Shown here one piece after another: positions 35,901-48,404 of a stretch of DNA of 64,000 nt. The stretch is taken from contig NC_088301.1 of the NCBI RefSeq assembly GCF_032854445.1, positions 34,397,187-34,461,186 on the forward strand, read 5' to 3'. The stretch's first letter is position 1. Each line of letters begins with the position of its first letter. Source of the DNA: Liolophura sinensis. Its lineage: Eukaryota; Mollusca; Polyplacophora; Chitonida; Chitonidae. Position numbers and translations under genes: made by a program. Under the pieces are notes generated by a model. That model ran no database searches, was not told the DNA's origin, and worked only from the letters and a program-made list of their open reading frames with translations.

Positions 35901-38900
35901 CAATTGATCTAAATGTAACAGTTGATAAACTCCAGATATAGCTGGAAGAGACCAAACTGAGTCTACCAGCTACACCAAGGCAGATAAAAATGAATTACAG
36001 ATGGAGACCTACAGAGTCATGCCCGCTAAAGAAGTATGGCTAAAGAAAACTATTTTTTATTGCAAAATCTGACGAGTGACTGAAGTGACTGGCTAAAAAA
36101 ATACTGACCCCGAAGAAGCCCTGGATGCATAATGATGTATGGCATTTATTTTTTTTTACTGAGCCAAGGCCGGATCAAAGAATTTGTCGCATTACAGAGG
36201 TAAAGGGCAGATGACAAAAAAAGTCTTTGGAGACTCGTTGAATTTCATTTTCATATACCTGTACAAACCCTGTTATTCTTGGGTATCAAACTAAAACTGT
36301 TGGCTTCACAATTGGTTCTTTTTAAAGATACAGCCATGGTATTCGTCACAAACAGTATCTATCAATAGGCGGTTGAGCTGACTGAATTAATCAGATACTC
36401 CTCTGAGATGATTACTTTTAATGATTTCTGGTTTCTAGAGCCTATGTGGTATCGCATCCCAAGCTACAGTTTTTGGGATTAGCTTTGACGAATGCCTGTG
36501 AATGGCCACTGTTTGCAGATCAGCTATGTCCTACATTTGGTAGAGAAATTCTGGTAAGTACATGTTAAGAACAGGGCTCAGGATACATTTTAATCAGTGC
36601 ACATTCAAAACCTTAAGTTTTGTGAATCAAGTCAATGCCAAATTATATGTTTTCCAAAAGTGCACTTGATTTTCAGAACTAGTGAATAGATAAGATCTGA
36701 AATGATTATCATAGACTATCATACAGGCGGATAACTATATGTTTTATCTTTCTATCTTTCTATATGTGTGTAAATAAATTATTAGTCTAATATCAGAGAG
36801 CAGTGAGGCTACACTTAATCTTTGCTTCACGCTGTTCAGAGTCGATGATATTAAATAATGATTGTTAACGGCTTGTGTTTTGCAGGTAACAGGTGAGGCT
36901 AATGAACGTCAGATACTAGAGTCGCTCCGACGTTATCCAGGCCGCTCAGCATATGTCCAGAAAGCCTTGTTTAACCTCTTTACCTTGACCCATGGTATGG
37001 TGGAGCCTAGAGAAGACATTATAGAGGTCAGCCTTCACTGCATTCTAGGTGCACCCAAATCCCAATGTTATTAAAATAAGGTGTTCACCAATAACCAGGC
37101 ATGTAGGGTATTATGATGCACAACTTGATAGACACTGACACTCAAGATGTGGTTCTTCTTTGTTGAATCTGATGTGCTTCACCAGAAACTTGTAAGATTC
37201 CACAATATATAGTGTTTACATGTGCAAGGGAATTACACCTCACAATTCACCAATACTGTACACAGTGATCAGGGTTGAAATCAGTGATGGCATGGCATCC
37301 CTTCCTATGATATGTTATAACTTTAGATCGTGAAAACTATTACTAGTATTAGGTATTAGGTATTTGAATCCAACTTTGACTTCTCAGGTACTTGAAGCAA
37401 TGCCATACTTTTTCCTGCTCTACCTTTACTTCTCCAATCATTAATCTGACTGTTATCAGATAAGAAAAATTATTCTCACCTGTCAAAAAATAACTTAGTG
37501 GATAAACATACGTAGTTTGATATACATTCTCTGATTTTGCTTGTTTGCTGACAGCTAATTGTGACAGGCATGGGCCAACATCCCAAGCAGCTGAGTGTCC
37601 AAATGGCGGCAACGGCCTGTCTCTACAACCTATCAAAAGGGGAATCTGGGCTCCGTGTGCATCCATCGTGCCTGAGGAGAGTTGTTGACTTGACACTTCT
37701 AGCTATGGAAAATTTTCCTAATCACCAACAGGTTTGGAATAGTACATCTTCACAAGTGTGATTTGCTTGTCAGGCTGAGAAATTCAACTTTAAGTAGCCA
37801 AGTTAGCATTTTAATACTAAATTCCTTTGTTGTTTCTTTTAAGTGAAAGTTTTTCAATGACAACATTTTGGTATTAATGATAAATATGGGTGTAGCTCAT
37901 AAAATTACCCAGAGCACTGTCCATGTACACATGTTTGCTAATGTTACTGTTTATTGTACATGATCACAACATAGCATTTTGAGTAAGTGATGTGCAATTA
38001 TTTATTAGTAACATTGCATTTTTTAGAATAATTATATTTAAGATATGGTTGTGGGGGTGTTTTAAGTTGCTACTCTGAAGCATTTGCATGAATGGCTAGA
38101 ATAATACCATAACTAAGGAAACTTGACGAGACTAAATTCACAGGCTAATGTAGCCATTTCCCAACTATCACACTGTCTCATTACTGCTCTGGTTAAACTC
38201 CCTAAGCTGTAGTCCTTTATACTGATGTCATGTATAATGTTAACCATTCATATGTTTCAATAGCTTCAGAAGAACGCCTTGCTCACATTGTGCAGTGACA
38301 GAATCCTACAGGATGTGGTGAGTCTGACGAAATATTACACACAAAACTGTTTTCATGATGTCAGCTGGGATGCTTTAAATGTAAACTAGTAAAGTACTTT
38401 GTTTTTGGTCAAGCCTAAAATTAATCAGCACCCAATGTGTTAAATACAAACTATATAACATAGCAGTTTTGGTTTCCATCCATGATGTATGAAATTAAGG
38501 ATTTCTTGAGTCTTAGAAATGAGTAAGTTTAATCCCGTTGTCATTACTTGCTGTTGTTTACAGAACTTTGATAGGTTCCGCTGTGCCAAACTGGTGATGG
38601 AATGCCTTTGCTCCTTTGATGATCTTTCAATGTCGAGAATGGCTGTAGCCATTTGCTCAATTCTGGCGGCAAAGGTAAGCAATGAACTGAAGCTTCAGGT
38701 ATCTGTTTGTAGTCTACAATTCATTAAAAATGTGTTGGTTATGTTTTATAAAATTTTTGACATATATGTTACCCAAAACTCATTTGAATAACCTACATCA
38801 TTCATTACGGGGGTGGTGGAGGAGGGGAGTTCTCTGTGGCCAAAGTGGTGTGCCAGGGTGGAGCAATGGCCCATGAACCTCTCGCCGACACGCTTGCTGG

Positions 38901-41900
38901 GAGTTCAAGTCCGGTTCATATTGATTTCCTCTCAGGCCATAAGAGGAAAGGTTTGTCAGCATCCTGCAGATGGTTGTGGGTGTCTCCCGAACTGTGCTCC
39001 ATTTCCTTCCACCATAATGCTGGCCACCGTTCTATAAGTCAAAAATTCTTGAGTACGGCATACTGAAGAATAGGTCTCCTCAAAGTTGTCCAGGACCTTC
39101 GCTGGCTCAGTTGGTTTATGTGCTGGTTCACTTTGACCGTCCGACTTTTGACCAGTGAGAGTGGAATGTTTGAATCCAGGTCTCTGTTCCGACTGTGATC
39201 TGTAATGAATTTACTAAAGCTGTTCCACTCACCCATAAATCTGACCACCGTCATCTAAGTGAAAAATTTTTGAGTATGATGTTAAACCCCAATCAAATAA
39301 ATAAATAATTCAAGTCTGTGACTTTTAGCTGTTTAGTATTTAGGAAGATTATGTTTTTAACCCTGCCATCCTAGAGTTTGCCTAGTCAGTGTCAGTGAGT
39401 CAGTCAGTGTCTGCACTTTGGTTGTTTGTTCATATAGATATCCACAGAACAGACGTCAATTCTGGGAGCCAAAGGGCGTTACATGAAGAAATTACTTAAA
39501 ATCGTGGAGGACAAGATTCATGCTAGTTCTATTGATATGACCCTCAAGTTTACTCTCAGTGCCCTCTGGAATCTCACAGGTAACTGAAGTTATTAATAAT
39601 ACTGTTGGAAGGAATCTTGACTGGTATGTCATATCCCAGACTCATGGAATTTCCTGATTATGTTTTATTCTATTTTATACTGATGTATTCAGTTTGTTAG
39701 TTTTATGTTACAACAGCAAAGTGGCGTCCATTCATATTGAGAAGTTTCTGCAGCCATTTTTACCAGCCGTGCAAGTTTTACTGCTGATATTGTCATAGCC
39801 ATGTACATTCGCAAGGTTGTTGTCGTTGTAAATGACCTTGACCTGCTTTATTATATCTTTATTAATATTTGATTTCTTACTATTTTATTTTCAAAACTAC
39901 TTAGTCAAAGGCAAGTCATTTTATATTTGGATCTTTGTATATCTGTGTCTCCAAAACTGCATGCTGGGCAAAAATGTGTCCTTATTATTGACCTGTCTAA
40001 TATTTTGATGATTTGCAGAGTTAAATATATTTTGTTAACCTATCTTCATGTCTGTCTTTGAAAAATACATTTTGTTTTTTACCAAATTTATTTCATTTCT
40101 GAATTTTGATGTTTTTTAAATGTCCATGTACTGGCAAACACATTTCAAAGGTTGTATTCTCCAGTGTCATTTAGTATTGAAGTAGATAATGTCAGAGAAT
40201 ATCATTACAGTTTTAAAAAATTCTGATCAATGATTTTTCTCATCTTGATGAATTTCTCAACGCTAAGTCTTTGTGATAGTATGATGAGCTTCCTAGACAC
40301 TGTACACTTTGTGGCTGTATGTTGTAGCTGGTTCCATTTGTGTACATGAAATATCCATCAGGGCCCGATTGGAAATGGTTGCCTTGGCAGTACAAAAGAA
40401 CTTCATTGGTGATGAGTTTTTTGAAAATAAGTTTATTCAATATTCTTTGGTGCATTTCAGATGAGTCTCCACCCACGTGTCATATGTTCCTCAGCGAAGG
40501 AGGGTTGGAACTCTTCATACATGTGCTGCAGGTTTGTCTCCATCTTGTTGTTGTTTACCATATCTCACCAGTATCTTTTACCTTTTATCAGCCCTCAGTT
40601 TCTTAGGTATTTAACCAACTGTGCTGTGGCCTAGTGCTGTCAGAGCATGAATGAGGCTAAGCATAACACAATGGTGGTTTAAGACACAGATGCATATCAG
40701 TTCCATTATCACAGAATATACAATACATACTTAGTGGATCTGTGGATGTAGCATTATTTGCAGCCAGATAACCTCTTTCAGTGGTCAAGAGCTACATGTA
40801 GTTCAGACTGCGTCGCCATTGTTAATAATTCGAGGCACATGTAAGGTTAACATTATTTTCACTAAAGCTGCGATCACACTGTCCTCATTCCAATTGATGT
40901 GAAACATGCATGCGTTAGAAAGATACCAAATCCATCTTGGATCATGATGAAATTAATGTAGTTTAGTAAATTGTAAAACTATTCTTCAGAACAGGTGGGA
41001 TTCTGTCCATAGAAGCTGAATGTTTAAATTAACATTAAAATATTTTCTTTTGTTCACAGAAAGTTCATGACCTTGAAGAAGATCCACGGGTACATGTGCA
41101 GACTAAAGTATTAGGTTTAGTGGTAAGTCCCAAATTCCAGTTGTTTCAGTATAAAACTATTGGATTCTATGATTTACAAAAAATAAAATTCAGTGACTTT
41201 TTGTTTTGTTTTCTTATGTACATAGAAATTGTAACTTGGCCATACCAAGGCTTAACTGAGCAGTACCAAGGTGTAACTGAGCAGTACACTGGTGTAACTG
41301 GGCAGTACCAAGGTGTGACTGAGCAGTACCAAGGTGTGACTGAGCAGTACCAATATTTAACAGCAGTACCAAGATCTAACCTTTTGGTACTGCAAGGAAA
41401 GGCCAAGCTTGGTACCAACCTGTTAAAGTAAATCAAGGTTATTGCAGTTGGCATGTTTATTTCAATCACCCTTTTTCAGAATAACATCGCTGAGGTGAAG
41501 ACATTAAGGCAGGCCTTGATGAGAGAAGACTTCATTATGTTGGCAAAGTAAGTGTGTACAAAAGTGCATGCCATTCCTTGAGGTTGTGTTGTAATAATAA
41601 AGCTCTTGGTGGGGAAATTTTAAAACTGTACAGAATTAATCTTGTTTAGTTGACAGTGGATATACATGTATGCTACATGTACTCAGGGCTAAGGTGGGCC
41701 TCCATCTTGATCAAAGAATGTATTCTGATTATATATACAGTATTATTGGTTTAGTTTAGATTAGACTTCAAAATGCTATGCAGCAGCCTGTGTGAGCCTG
41801 TTGTGCTATACACCACTTTTGCTGTGTTTCTCTTAAAACTTCGTATGAATTTCACTGAGTTTTTAGCTGTGCACATAAATGTGCCACTGTTCATTTTCTG

Positions 41901-43442
41901 CACAAATTGTCACCAGAGGAGATGTTTGTGCTCCTATATTTGGAGCCACATCGTCTTTCTTCCAAAAGGTAATTCAGTATTCAGCATACATATATGGGCA
42001 GTGCATGAAGACCCACACTCTCTATGGTATTCACTTTTGTTTCGTTCTAGGCGCTTGCTGAAGGTACAGGACATAGATGTGAGCTATTTTGCAGCTGGCA
42101 TTATAGCTCATTTGGCCAGTGATGGAGAACAGGCCTGGCTGATAGCCGGCACTGACAGAGAAGATATTTTGAGAGACCTGGTGAGACCATGCTACATGTC
42201 CACATGTGCTTTTAAACACATCCTTTTATCATTTCTTATTTTCATTCACTTGTCATGTTCATTCACAATAATGTACAATCTTTGTCTGACTGCTTTTCAG
42301 GTGTGCTTTCATCTTGTCTCTGTAGAATTTGTGCAAGGTAAAGATATATGTAATGGTACTTTTTTCAATTAATTACCATTTAAAATGCTTTCATTGTAGG
42401 GAGAGACTGTCCGTGAATGGCAGCAGCCCCAGGGAGAAATGGTGGCATACAGGTAAAATGATACCTTTGTGTTTCTCTGAATCAAAGATCATGAAAGAAG
42501 AAAGAATAAACTGTTAAGCAAACAAATAATTAAATGTTAATAATAATTAAATAGACTTATATGTGGGGCTTTCATTTGGAATTTCCTGACATCTGTGCAG
42601 TTTTGCAGTTACAGTAAAATGACATAATGTTATTATATCAAGTTGTTTGTATTGAAAGATTGGCATACAATAAAAATTCTTTGGCCATAATGTTGTGAAT
42701 CTTTGTAAATTGTAATTGCATGTATTTCTATTTCCACTCAGGTCTTTCAGTCCCTTCTTTCCCCTTCTTAACTGCTATGATATGCCTTCAGTACAACTTT
42801 GGGCATCATGGGCCATTCAACATGTAGTCACCAGAAATGGTAGGTTATAGAAATCAAACCGTGAAGTTTACATTAACCTGATTGCTTTTGACCTTGACCT
42901 AGAATATTACTTGCGTGTATCAGTGGCCAATAAAACTGAAACTGTCAGAACCCAAAGGAAGCTGCCAGAACTTGCCAGGTAGACTTGAAAGTCAAAGCAA
43001 ATTTTAAGCTGAACTAATTGGACCTGTGGCACATGTAGATAATGCTACACTACCTTACCTTATTGTACAAGAAGCATTTGTTTTCTCTGGGTCATCTTAT
43101 GTATACATGTATATGTATTGTGTGTTTGTGTGCAAAAGTAAATATGACTTTGCAGAATATTTCACTTATACAATGATAGTCAGTATTATACAGTGGCAAG
43201 AAGTCAGACAGAGCCTGGGGGAAACCCATTGGGAGCTGTGTTATCTTAACCGACACTACAACCTTTTGTTCTCATCTACGTTCTTTCCTGCAGGGAAGCG
43301 TTATTGCCCAATGCTGGTAAAGGAGGGAGGAGTGGAGTTGCTGCGTCAGATGGTAGCTAACCCAAAGACAGAGGCTACAGTTGTTACTACTCTCACAAAC
43401 ATACTGAGCCTGCTGAAGGAACATGTCAGAGATTTCCAATGA
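32949..43442 (+). CDS. ZYG11B: ZYG11-family CUL2 substrate receptor (ZYG11B-like), complete, 14 coding exons
   Basis: ZYG11B and ZER1 recruit proteins bearing N-terminal glycine degrons to CUL2-Elongin BC ubiquitin ligases. Coding exons: 32970-33832, 36439-36553, 36886-37026, 37555-37731, 38264-38317, 38564-38674, 39438-39579, 40461-40531, 41060-41122, 41480-41547, 42051-42180, 42400-42452, 42742-42839, 43294-43442. All joins are GT-AG and in frame, giving 744 residues plus stop, the length I recall for human ZYG11B. Residues about 8-30 resemble the VHL box. Leucine-rich repeats span about 110-290 and ARM-like helices about 325-735. Signature strings include VTGEANERQI, LCSDRILQDV, LSALWNLTDES, NNIAEV and DVSYFAAGIIAHLASDGEQAW. 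The pocket residues I recall for degron binding (W and D of WNLTD, N and E of NNIAE) are present at about 531, 535, 581 and 584. The C-terminal tail is shorter than in human. The start at 32970 follows an in-frame TGA at 32958, and an acceptor at 32948 implies an upstream non-coding exon. AATAAA at 43743 may end the transcript. Confidence 0.95.
32953..32973 (+). promoter_or_regulatory. Short upstream ORF overlapping the ZYG11 start
   Basis: An ATG at 32953 opens a six-codon frame whose TGA (32971-32973) overlaps the ATGATG start of ZYG11 at 32970. A second out-of-frame ATG lies at 32957. If the mature mRNA keeps these bases, they could reduce or tune initiation at the main start. Confidence 0.45.
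33992..34215 (-). mobile_element. Near full-length SINE, inverted, in ZYG11 intron
   Basis: On the + strand it starts TTTATTTATTTGTTTGATTG (the reversed tail), then CAGCATTATGGTGGGAGGAA (reversed core) and ends with a reversed tRNA-like head (TGAACTCACAGTGACTGCAT). It is antisense to ZYG11 in its first coding intron. Confidence 0.85.
34976..35110 (+). mobile_element. Possible terminus of a DNA transposon (hAT-like)
   Basis: CAGGGTGCGCACAGTCCTTG at 34976 looks like a hAT-type terminal inverted repeat (CAGGG start). It leads into repeated CTTGAAA/CTTGAAAGT motifs. I did not find the matching inverted end before 36438, so it may be truncated. The intron between 33833 and 36438 otherwise shows nothing coding. 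Confidence 0.35.
38843..39062 (+). mobile_element. Near full-length SINE in ZYG11 intron
   Basis: The head has CAGGGTGGAGCAATGGCCCA and GGGAGTTCAAGTCCGGTTCA (B-box-like). The core is CATCCTGCAGATGGTTGTGG and CACCATAATGCTGGCCACC. The end is AAAAATTCTTGAGTACGGCA without the usual AAATAAAT tail. It lies between the ZYG11 exons ending at 38674 and starting at 39438. Confidence 0.85.
39094..39311 (+). mobile_element. SINE with a different tRNA-like head and the shared 3' tail
   Basis: The head GCTGGCTCAGTTGGTTTATG (A-box-like) and TGTTTGAATCCAGG (B-box-like) are unlike the main family. The 3' end, ATCTAAGTGAAAAATTTTTG followed by CCCAATCAAATAAATAAAT, matches the main family's tail. It lies immediately after the copy at 38843-39062. 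Confidence 0.8.
41240..41378. repeat. 21-bp minisatellite in a ZYG11 intron
   Basis: About six units of GAGCAGTACCAAGGTGTAACT, with small variants and a shorter final unit. The unit length is divisible by three. In the frame carried over from the exon ending at 41122 it reads as repeated QYQGVTE, and no stop occurs until 41432. Confidence 0.9.
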
Positions 43443-44865
43443 GTAAGACAGGAAGTCAGTAACTGGTGGGCATTTCACTTGTGAGAAATTTGAGATATAA
43501 AAAATGTACTTGCAATGTGAAAAATTGGCCAGTTACAATCGCAATGGGAAAAAAAAATATATAAAAATAGAATAGGAGGTTTATTTGTGCAATCATTAGT
43601 CTGTTTGTTTTCAGTGAATTATTAATTTGTGGTCATGAAAAGAAACAGCCTAATTAGAAGAAGAGATGTGAAGAATCAATTATTTTAGAACAGTGGTTTA
43701 CATATTGAGTGGAAATGAAAATTCAGCAAGCCTTTCATACAGAATAAAGTGAACTTTGTGGCTGTAATTATCATGAATTTATCATCATTTATCTCAGTTG
43801 CTCTTTTTACATTGCAAAGCAGAATCCTGCTTGCTATTTACTTTGTTTTAGTGGCCATACTGGTTGTACAGTGTGCTAGACCAATATTACGCAGTTCAAG
43901 TTGGTCTACAAATTTACTAGATTTGGATCAGATGAAGAATTCACAAATTCACAAATCGATGAAATTTTTCTGAGCTTTTGTTCGAATACATGAAATTTCA
44001 TTTCTGTTTATCATTGACCCTTGAAAACACATGCAGTATGTACACTGTTGGAACTGCGATATCCTCCCCCCGCCCACTATAAATATTGTATTTCTCTTAA
44101 GAGTTAAGTATTTTTCAAGTAACACATTTTGCTTGATTTTGATGGATTCACCCACTGTATAGGATGAATGTTTTGTGTGAAGTTTGAATTATTTCCTATG
44201 AGAAAAACTTATTGGGGTGTGGACATCAAAAGTATCATGTTAAGGCCTTTGTGTGCTTCTTATTGTGAACTACAGTACCATTATGTCATTATTATTATTA
44301 AACATTAATATACTTATCATGAAATTGTGATATAACTACTGTATATGGGTTTAGTTGGTTAGATGGGTTGGTATTGTCGTTGTCACGCACCTGAGTATCC
44401 AGCTGTATGTTGTTCCGTTATTAAGGTTTAAACAAACTGATAGAATGTAATGAATTATAGATCTGTGTCTTTGGAAGACTGTTATGTTATGTTTGTTTAC
44501 CTCAATAACTACTACAGTGAATTATAATTGTATTCTAACCACATTTGAATATACTTGTATAATCTGTCTAATTGTTACAAATCTATCAAAAAAATGCAGT
44601 GTTGTTGAGTTGTTATTCGCCAAGATGTGCTCCAGACCTTTCCCAGCATCAGGCATCTGGTGTTTCTGCTGTCACAGGGTATTTTGGATTCCTTTTTGAA
44701 TTTTGACATTTATCCCCTCAGAAAATATGCAAAAATGAATGAAATATTCAGTTCGGTACATGTAGTGCAAATTTATCCCTTATTTAGCAATGTGTACATA
44801 TATTTGTAATGCAGGTTCATAATAGTGCATGTTCGTAAGTGTTGTGCACTTTGGTAACCTATACT

Positions 44866-44868
<3 letters not shown>

Positions 44869-44921
<53 letters not shown>
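44869..44921. repeat. (AT)n microsatellite
   Basis: About 26 uninterrupted AT dinucleotides, a likely polymorphic tract. Confidence 0.97.
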
Positions 44922-44923
<2 letters not shown>

Positions 44924-46364
44924 TCAGATGTCCAGTTTCAATTTACAAGCATACACAAGGCTCAGTAGCTGATATTCGGCTCTTTTTGAATGTGCAGAAT
45001 AATCACATTGGTATGAATATCTGTGAAGCAAATACCCAGTCATGACTGTGATACCTTTGTAAGAGATTTGTGATGTATTCATTGCTGATTATGACAAAGT
45101 GCTATTACTAGTATCTATAAAATACTACTGAATGTAAATTTTCCATGTTTTTATGTAATATTCATACAGATAAGATAGGAATAAATGAGTGGTATGATAA
45201 CTTTTTCGGGGGTTGTAACAATGAGTTTTAAGAGATGCATGAAACATATGACAAATCTTAACACATGTTTAGGATGTCACATGTCCTAACATAGAAGTAT
45301 CATATATAAAAATTTCTCAGTCTTGTTTTGGAGGGTAAAAATTGGCTTTGAACTAAAGTCTTCATTGATCAGTGTCGAAATTAAGTTATCGTAGCCTGCA
45401 GTCAATTCAGTTGTGATATCAATGGTGATATATATAGTTGTCAAAGCGGCTGTGGGGTTAAAAATCCAAGTGTGGGACACTAGTCTGGTCCTAAGTAAGT
45501 TCACCCTTTCTATCATTTCCACAATGTGGAGTTATTAACAGGAATAAAACATACCCCAAGTATGAAAAAAAAGTCATAAATTTTTTGATGTGATTTTCTT
45601 TGTTTCCCACATAACCATATCCAGCATTTTAGAGTTACCCTTCATGATTATTTGTTAATTATTATTTCGTAATTGTTCATGTGTGTAGTATTTGAGTTCA
45701 AAGCCAGTTGCATGTCATTTGATCGTAATGGAATTTTGATGTACAATTTGTTGTGTGAATTTAGAAATTTCTGAGCATGACTATGTAACTGTTGTATAAA
45801 TTTCTCTCTCTAAAAAAAAAATATAATAATCATGACCGCGGATTAATAATAAATAAATAATGCATGCAGCTTGCCAGACACAATCATGCCCAGTCTGTTC
45901 CAAGTCAATTTTAGATTTAAATGTGTTATCATAATGCAGTAGTTCATTTGTTCACAAAATTGTTCTCATTGATGTTTACAAAGGTGGCCAGACAAACTTT
46001 CTACAAGCATCATACCGATGGCTTAATGGTAGAGCTAATTAGGAGACTAAACATTTATCAGATATGCCATTGCACTTCATATATTGTGTGTCACATTTAT
46101 ATGATGTTCTGTTTTACCACCGATTAAATACATAAAATCATGGATATCAAGACTGCCTGGCAAATGAAATGAGTCATTTTCAAGGGAAATATTAGGTTAT
46201 GTTTGTTATAAATAGGAGAAAAATGTCCGTTGAAGAACTTTAAAAACAGCTCTGTCAAATAGGTATTTGGCGATAGAAGTACCTGTAAATGTTTTGATTG
46301 TCATTTTATTAAGTTAGAATATGAAAGAAGTCTTGTAGCCTGTGTATATGGTCATTGTCACTGG

Positions 46365-46365
<1 letters not shown>

Positions 46366-46418
<53 letters not shown>
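46366..46418. repeat. (AT)n microsatellite
   Basis: A second perfect AT tract of almost the same length, 1.5 kb from the first. No shared flanking sequence is evident. Confidence 0.97.
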
Positions 46419-46421
<3 letters not shown>

Positions 46422-48404
46422 ACAGAAAGATTAGAGACTTAACTAACTTAAAAAAAAAAATGAGGACAACATATTGTCAAAGATTAGGTTAACTACAGAG
46501 TATGGGTTAAGATTCTTGTTAAAAATCAGCCACAGTGATAATTAAGAACATTCAGTGAATAGCACTACATTCATTTGAACATACTGTCATTCTTCAACCT
46601 TTTCTTCAAAGGTTTGCAAGATGTTTACAGGAATATTCTGAAGGATGTGTAGAATTATGTATTCATTTTTTTTAAGCCCTGAAATTGTCAACCTGACCCA
46701 TGTAGTTTTGTTTTCAAAATCAAATTGAAAAGGTGGTACGCAACCTCTTTCATATGCAAAAAGGTTGAGTAATAAGGATAAGGGTATTTAATCCATGTTA
46801 CCACTTAATTGTATGCTATATAATGTAGAGGTAATTGTATAATGATACTATCGCATATGGTTGATATGCTAATAATGTTGTATACTGACTTGATAAAAGA
46901 CCAGATTTGTTAACAGAGAAGAATCAGTAATTCTGTTGTTCATCAAAACTGCTGGGTTCAGTTCATTTACAAGTGGCAAGTATTTTTATTCTTATTGTGG
47001 AGCATAAAATACTGGTCGTTCACAATTTTAGCTGCAATAAGTAGCCCCAAAAGTTTTTGAATTCTATCCTTTAAGGTGAACAATTCATTTAACATAGGAG
47101 TGCAACATGACGTTACATTTTTACAGGATGTAACAGCTTATTGGTGTTTTCTTAGTTTATGGTTTTTTTTATGTTGACCTTTTTTACAAAGGAATGTGAA
47201 AATCAAAATCATGGCCCTGTTGTGCCCTTTCTAAAATTGATCACATTTCATATCTGTTCTACTTGAAGATCACACTTTCTTCCTGATAAACACTTGTCCT
47301 GATGTCAATCTACAGGCTATTATCAAGTCCAGCAGACTGATACTGAGAATCCCTGCACTCATGGAAATTGATGGTATCAATGCCACTAAGAATAAGGAAT
47401 TAAAACCACGAATGATTGGTCAGAATGTTAAACACAGATGAAAAAATGTGAAAGATATCTAGCAGGATATATGTTTAGGCCATACCCAGCATCCTTAACA
47501 AATTCGACCAAGAAGTACCTCTTGCTTTAGCATATTAGAAGATTGTTATCTGATCTGAACAGTACATTTTTGTGTTCAAAATCTTGTTTGCAAATTGCAT
47601 CTAAAGTTAGACTTGTTGAATTTTTGTTGAGAATTTAGGGTACAGGTACTGTAATTTGTTTTATAATCTTATGACAACATTTTACCCCCAATTCATTGAG
47701 AAATGTATGGTGTATGTATTTGAGTACCACTTGTACGCCTACATTGTGTGTGAATTTATTTTGCTAATCTAAGAGATGTTGGTTTCTCCCAGGAAGATAT
47801 TGTTTAAATATTAACTGATGGTAAAACCAAATTCCATTGGGCATCACATACATTGACAATAATTTTGTGCTCTAATATGTTAGCGTTCATGCTTCTGTTG
47901 GAAATGTAGTTGCATGTGACAAAATAACAAACAAGTGCTATTTGAATACTCTAATGATTTTGATGATAATAAAGCACTGCAATTTAAAAAGGCTGTGTCA
48001 ACTTGAATTTTTTGTGATGACAAACTTAAGATAAATGTACTACTCTAAAGACAATTATTTCTTGATGTGAAAGCTCAGTTTGGCTTCTCCAACCCTTAAA
48101 ACTGGCTCTTGTCAAAAAAGTAAAATATTATTTGGTGATAAGTTAATCATTATCAGTTAAATTGTCAGTAATGCTGTGATTCTGTTGGTTGAAATGATTA
48201 TCGTGTTTCAGGAACAAAAAGACCGTCGGGGGATTTCCTATGTTTATATTATGTAGGATCCTATAAATGTCCTGTGTTTTCAGAAATATTCATATTTTCC
48301 TTTAGTTTTGCCTCTTTACTATGCAGAAAAAAAAAAGAGTTGTGAAGGGGTTGAGCACTGAATTTACTCTTTTTTCAGAGGCAAGCTTTGCATTCTGCGA
48401 GTTG

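Noticed and set aside
41167-41469. 100-residue minus-strand frame with YCSVTPW repeats
   Set aside because: Antisense translation of the 21-base intronic minisatellite.
41773-42372. 199-residue + strand open frame
   Set aside because: It is ZYG11 exon 42051-42180 read through into both flanking introns.
43026-43442. 138-residue + strand open frame
   Set aside because: Only 43294-43442 is the ZYG11 terminal exon; the 5' part is intron read through.
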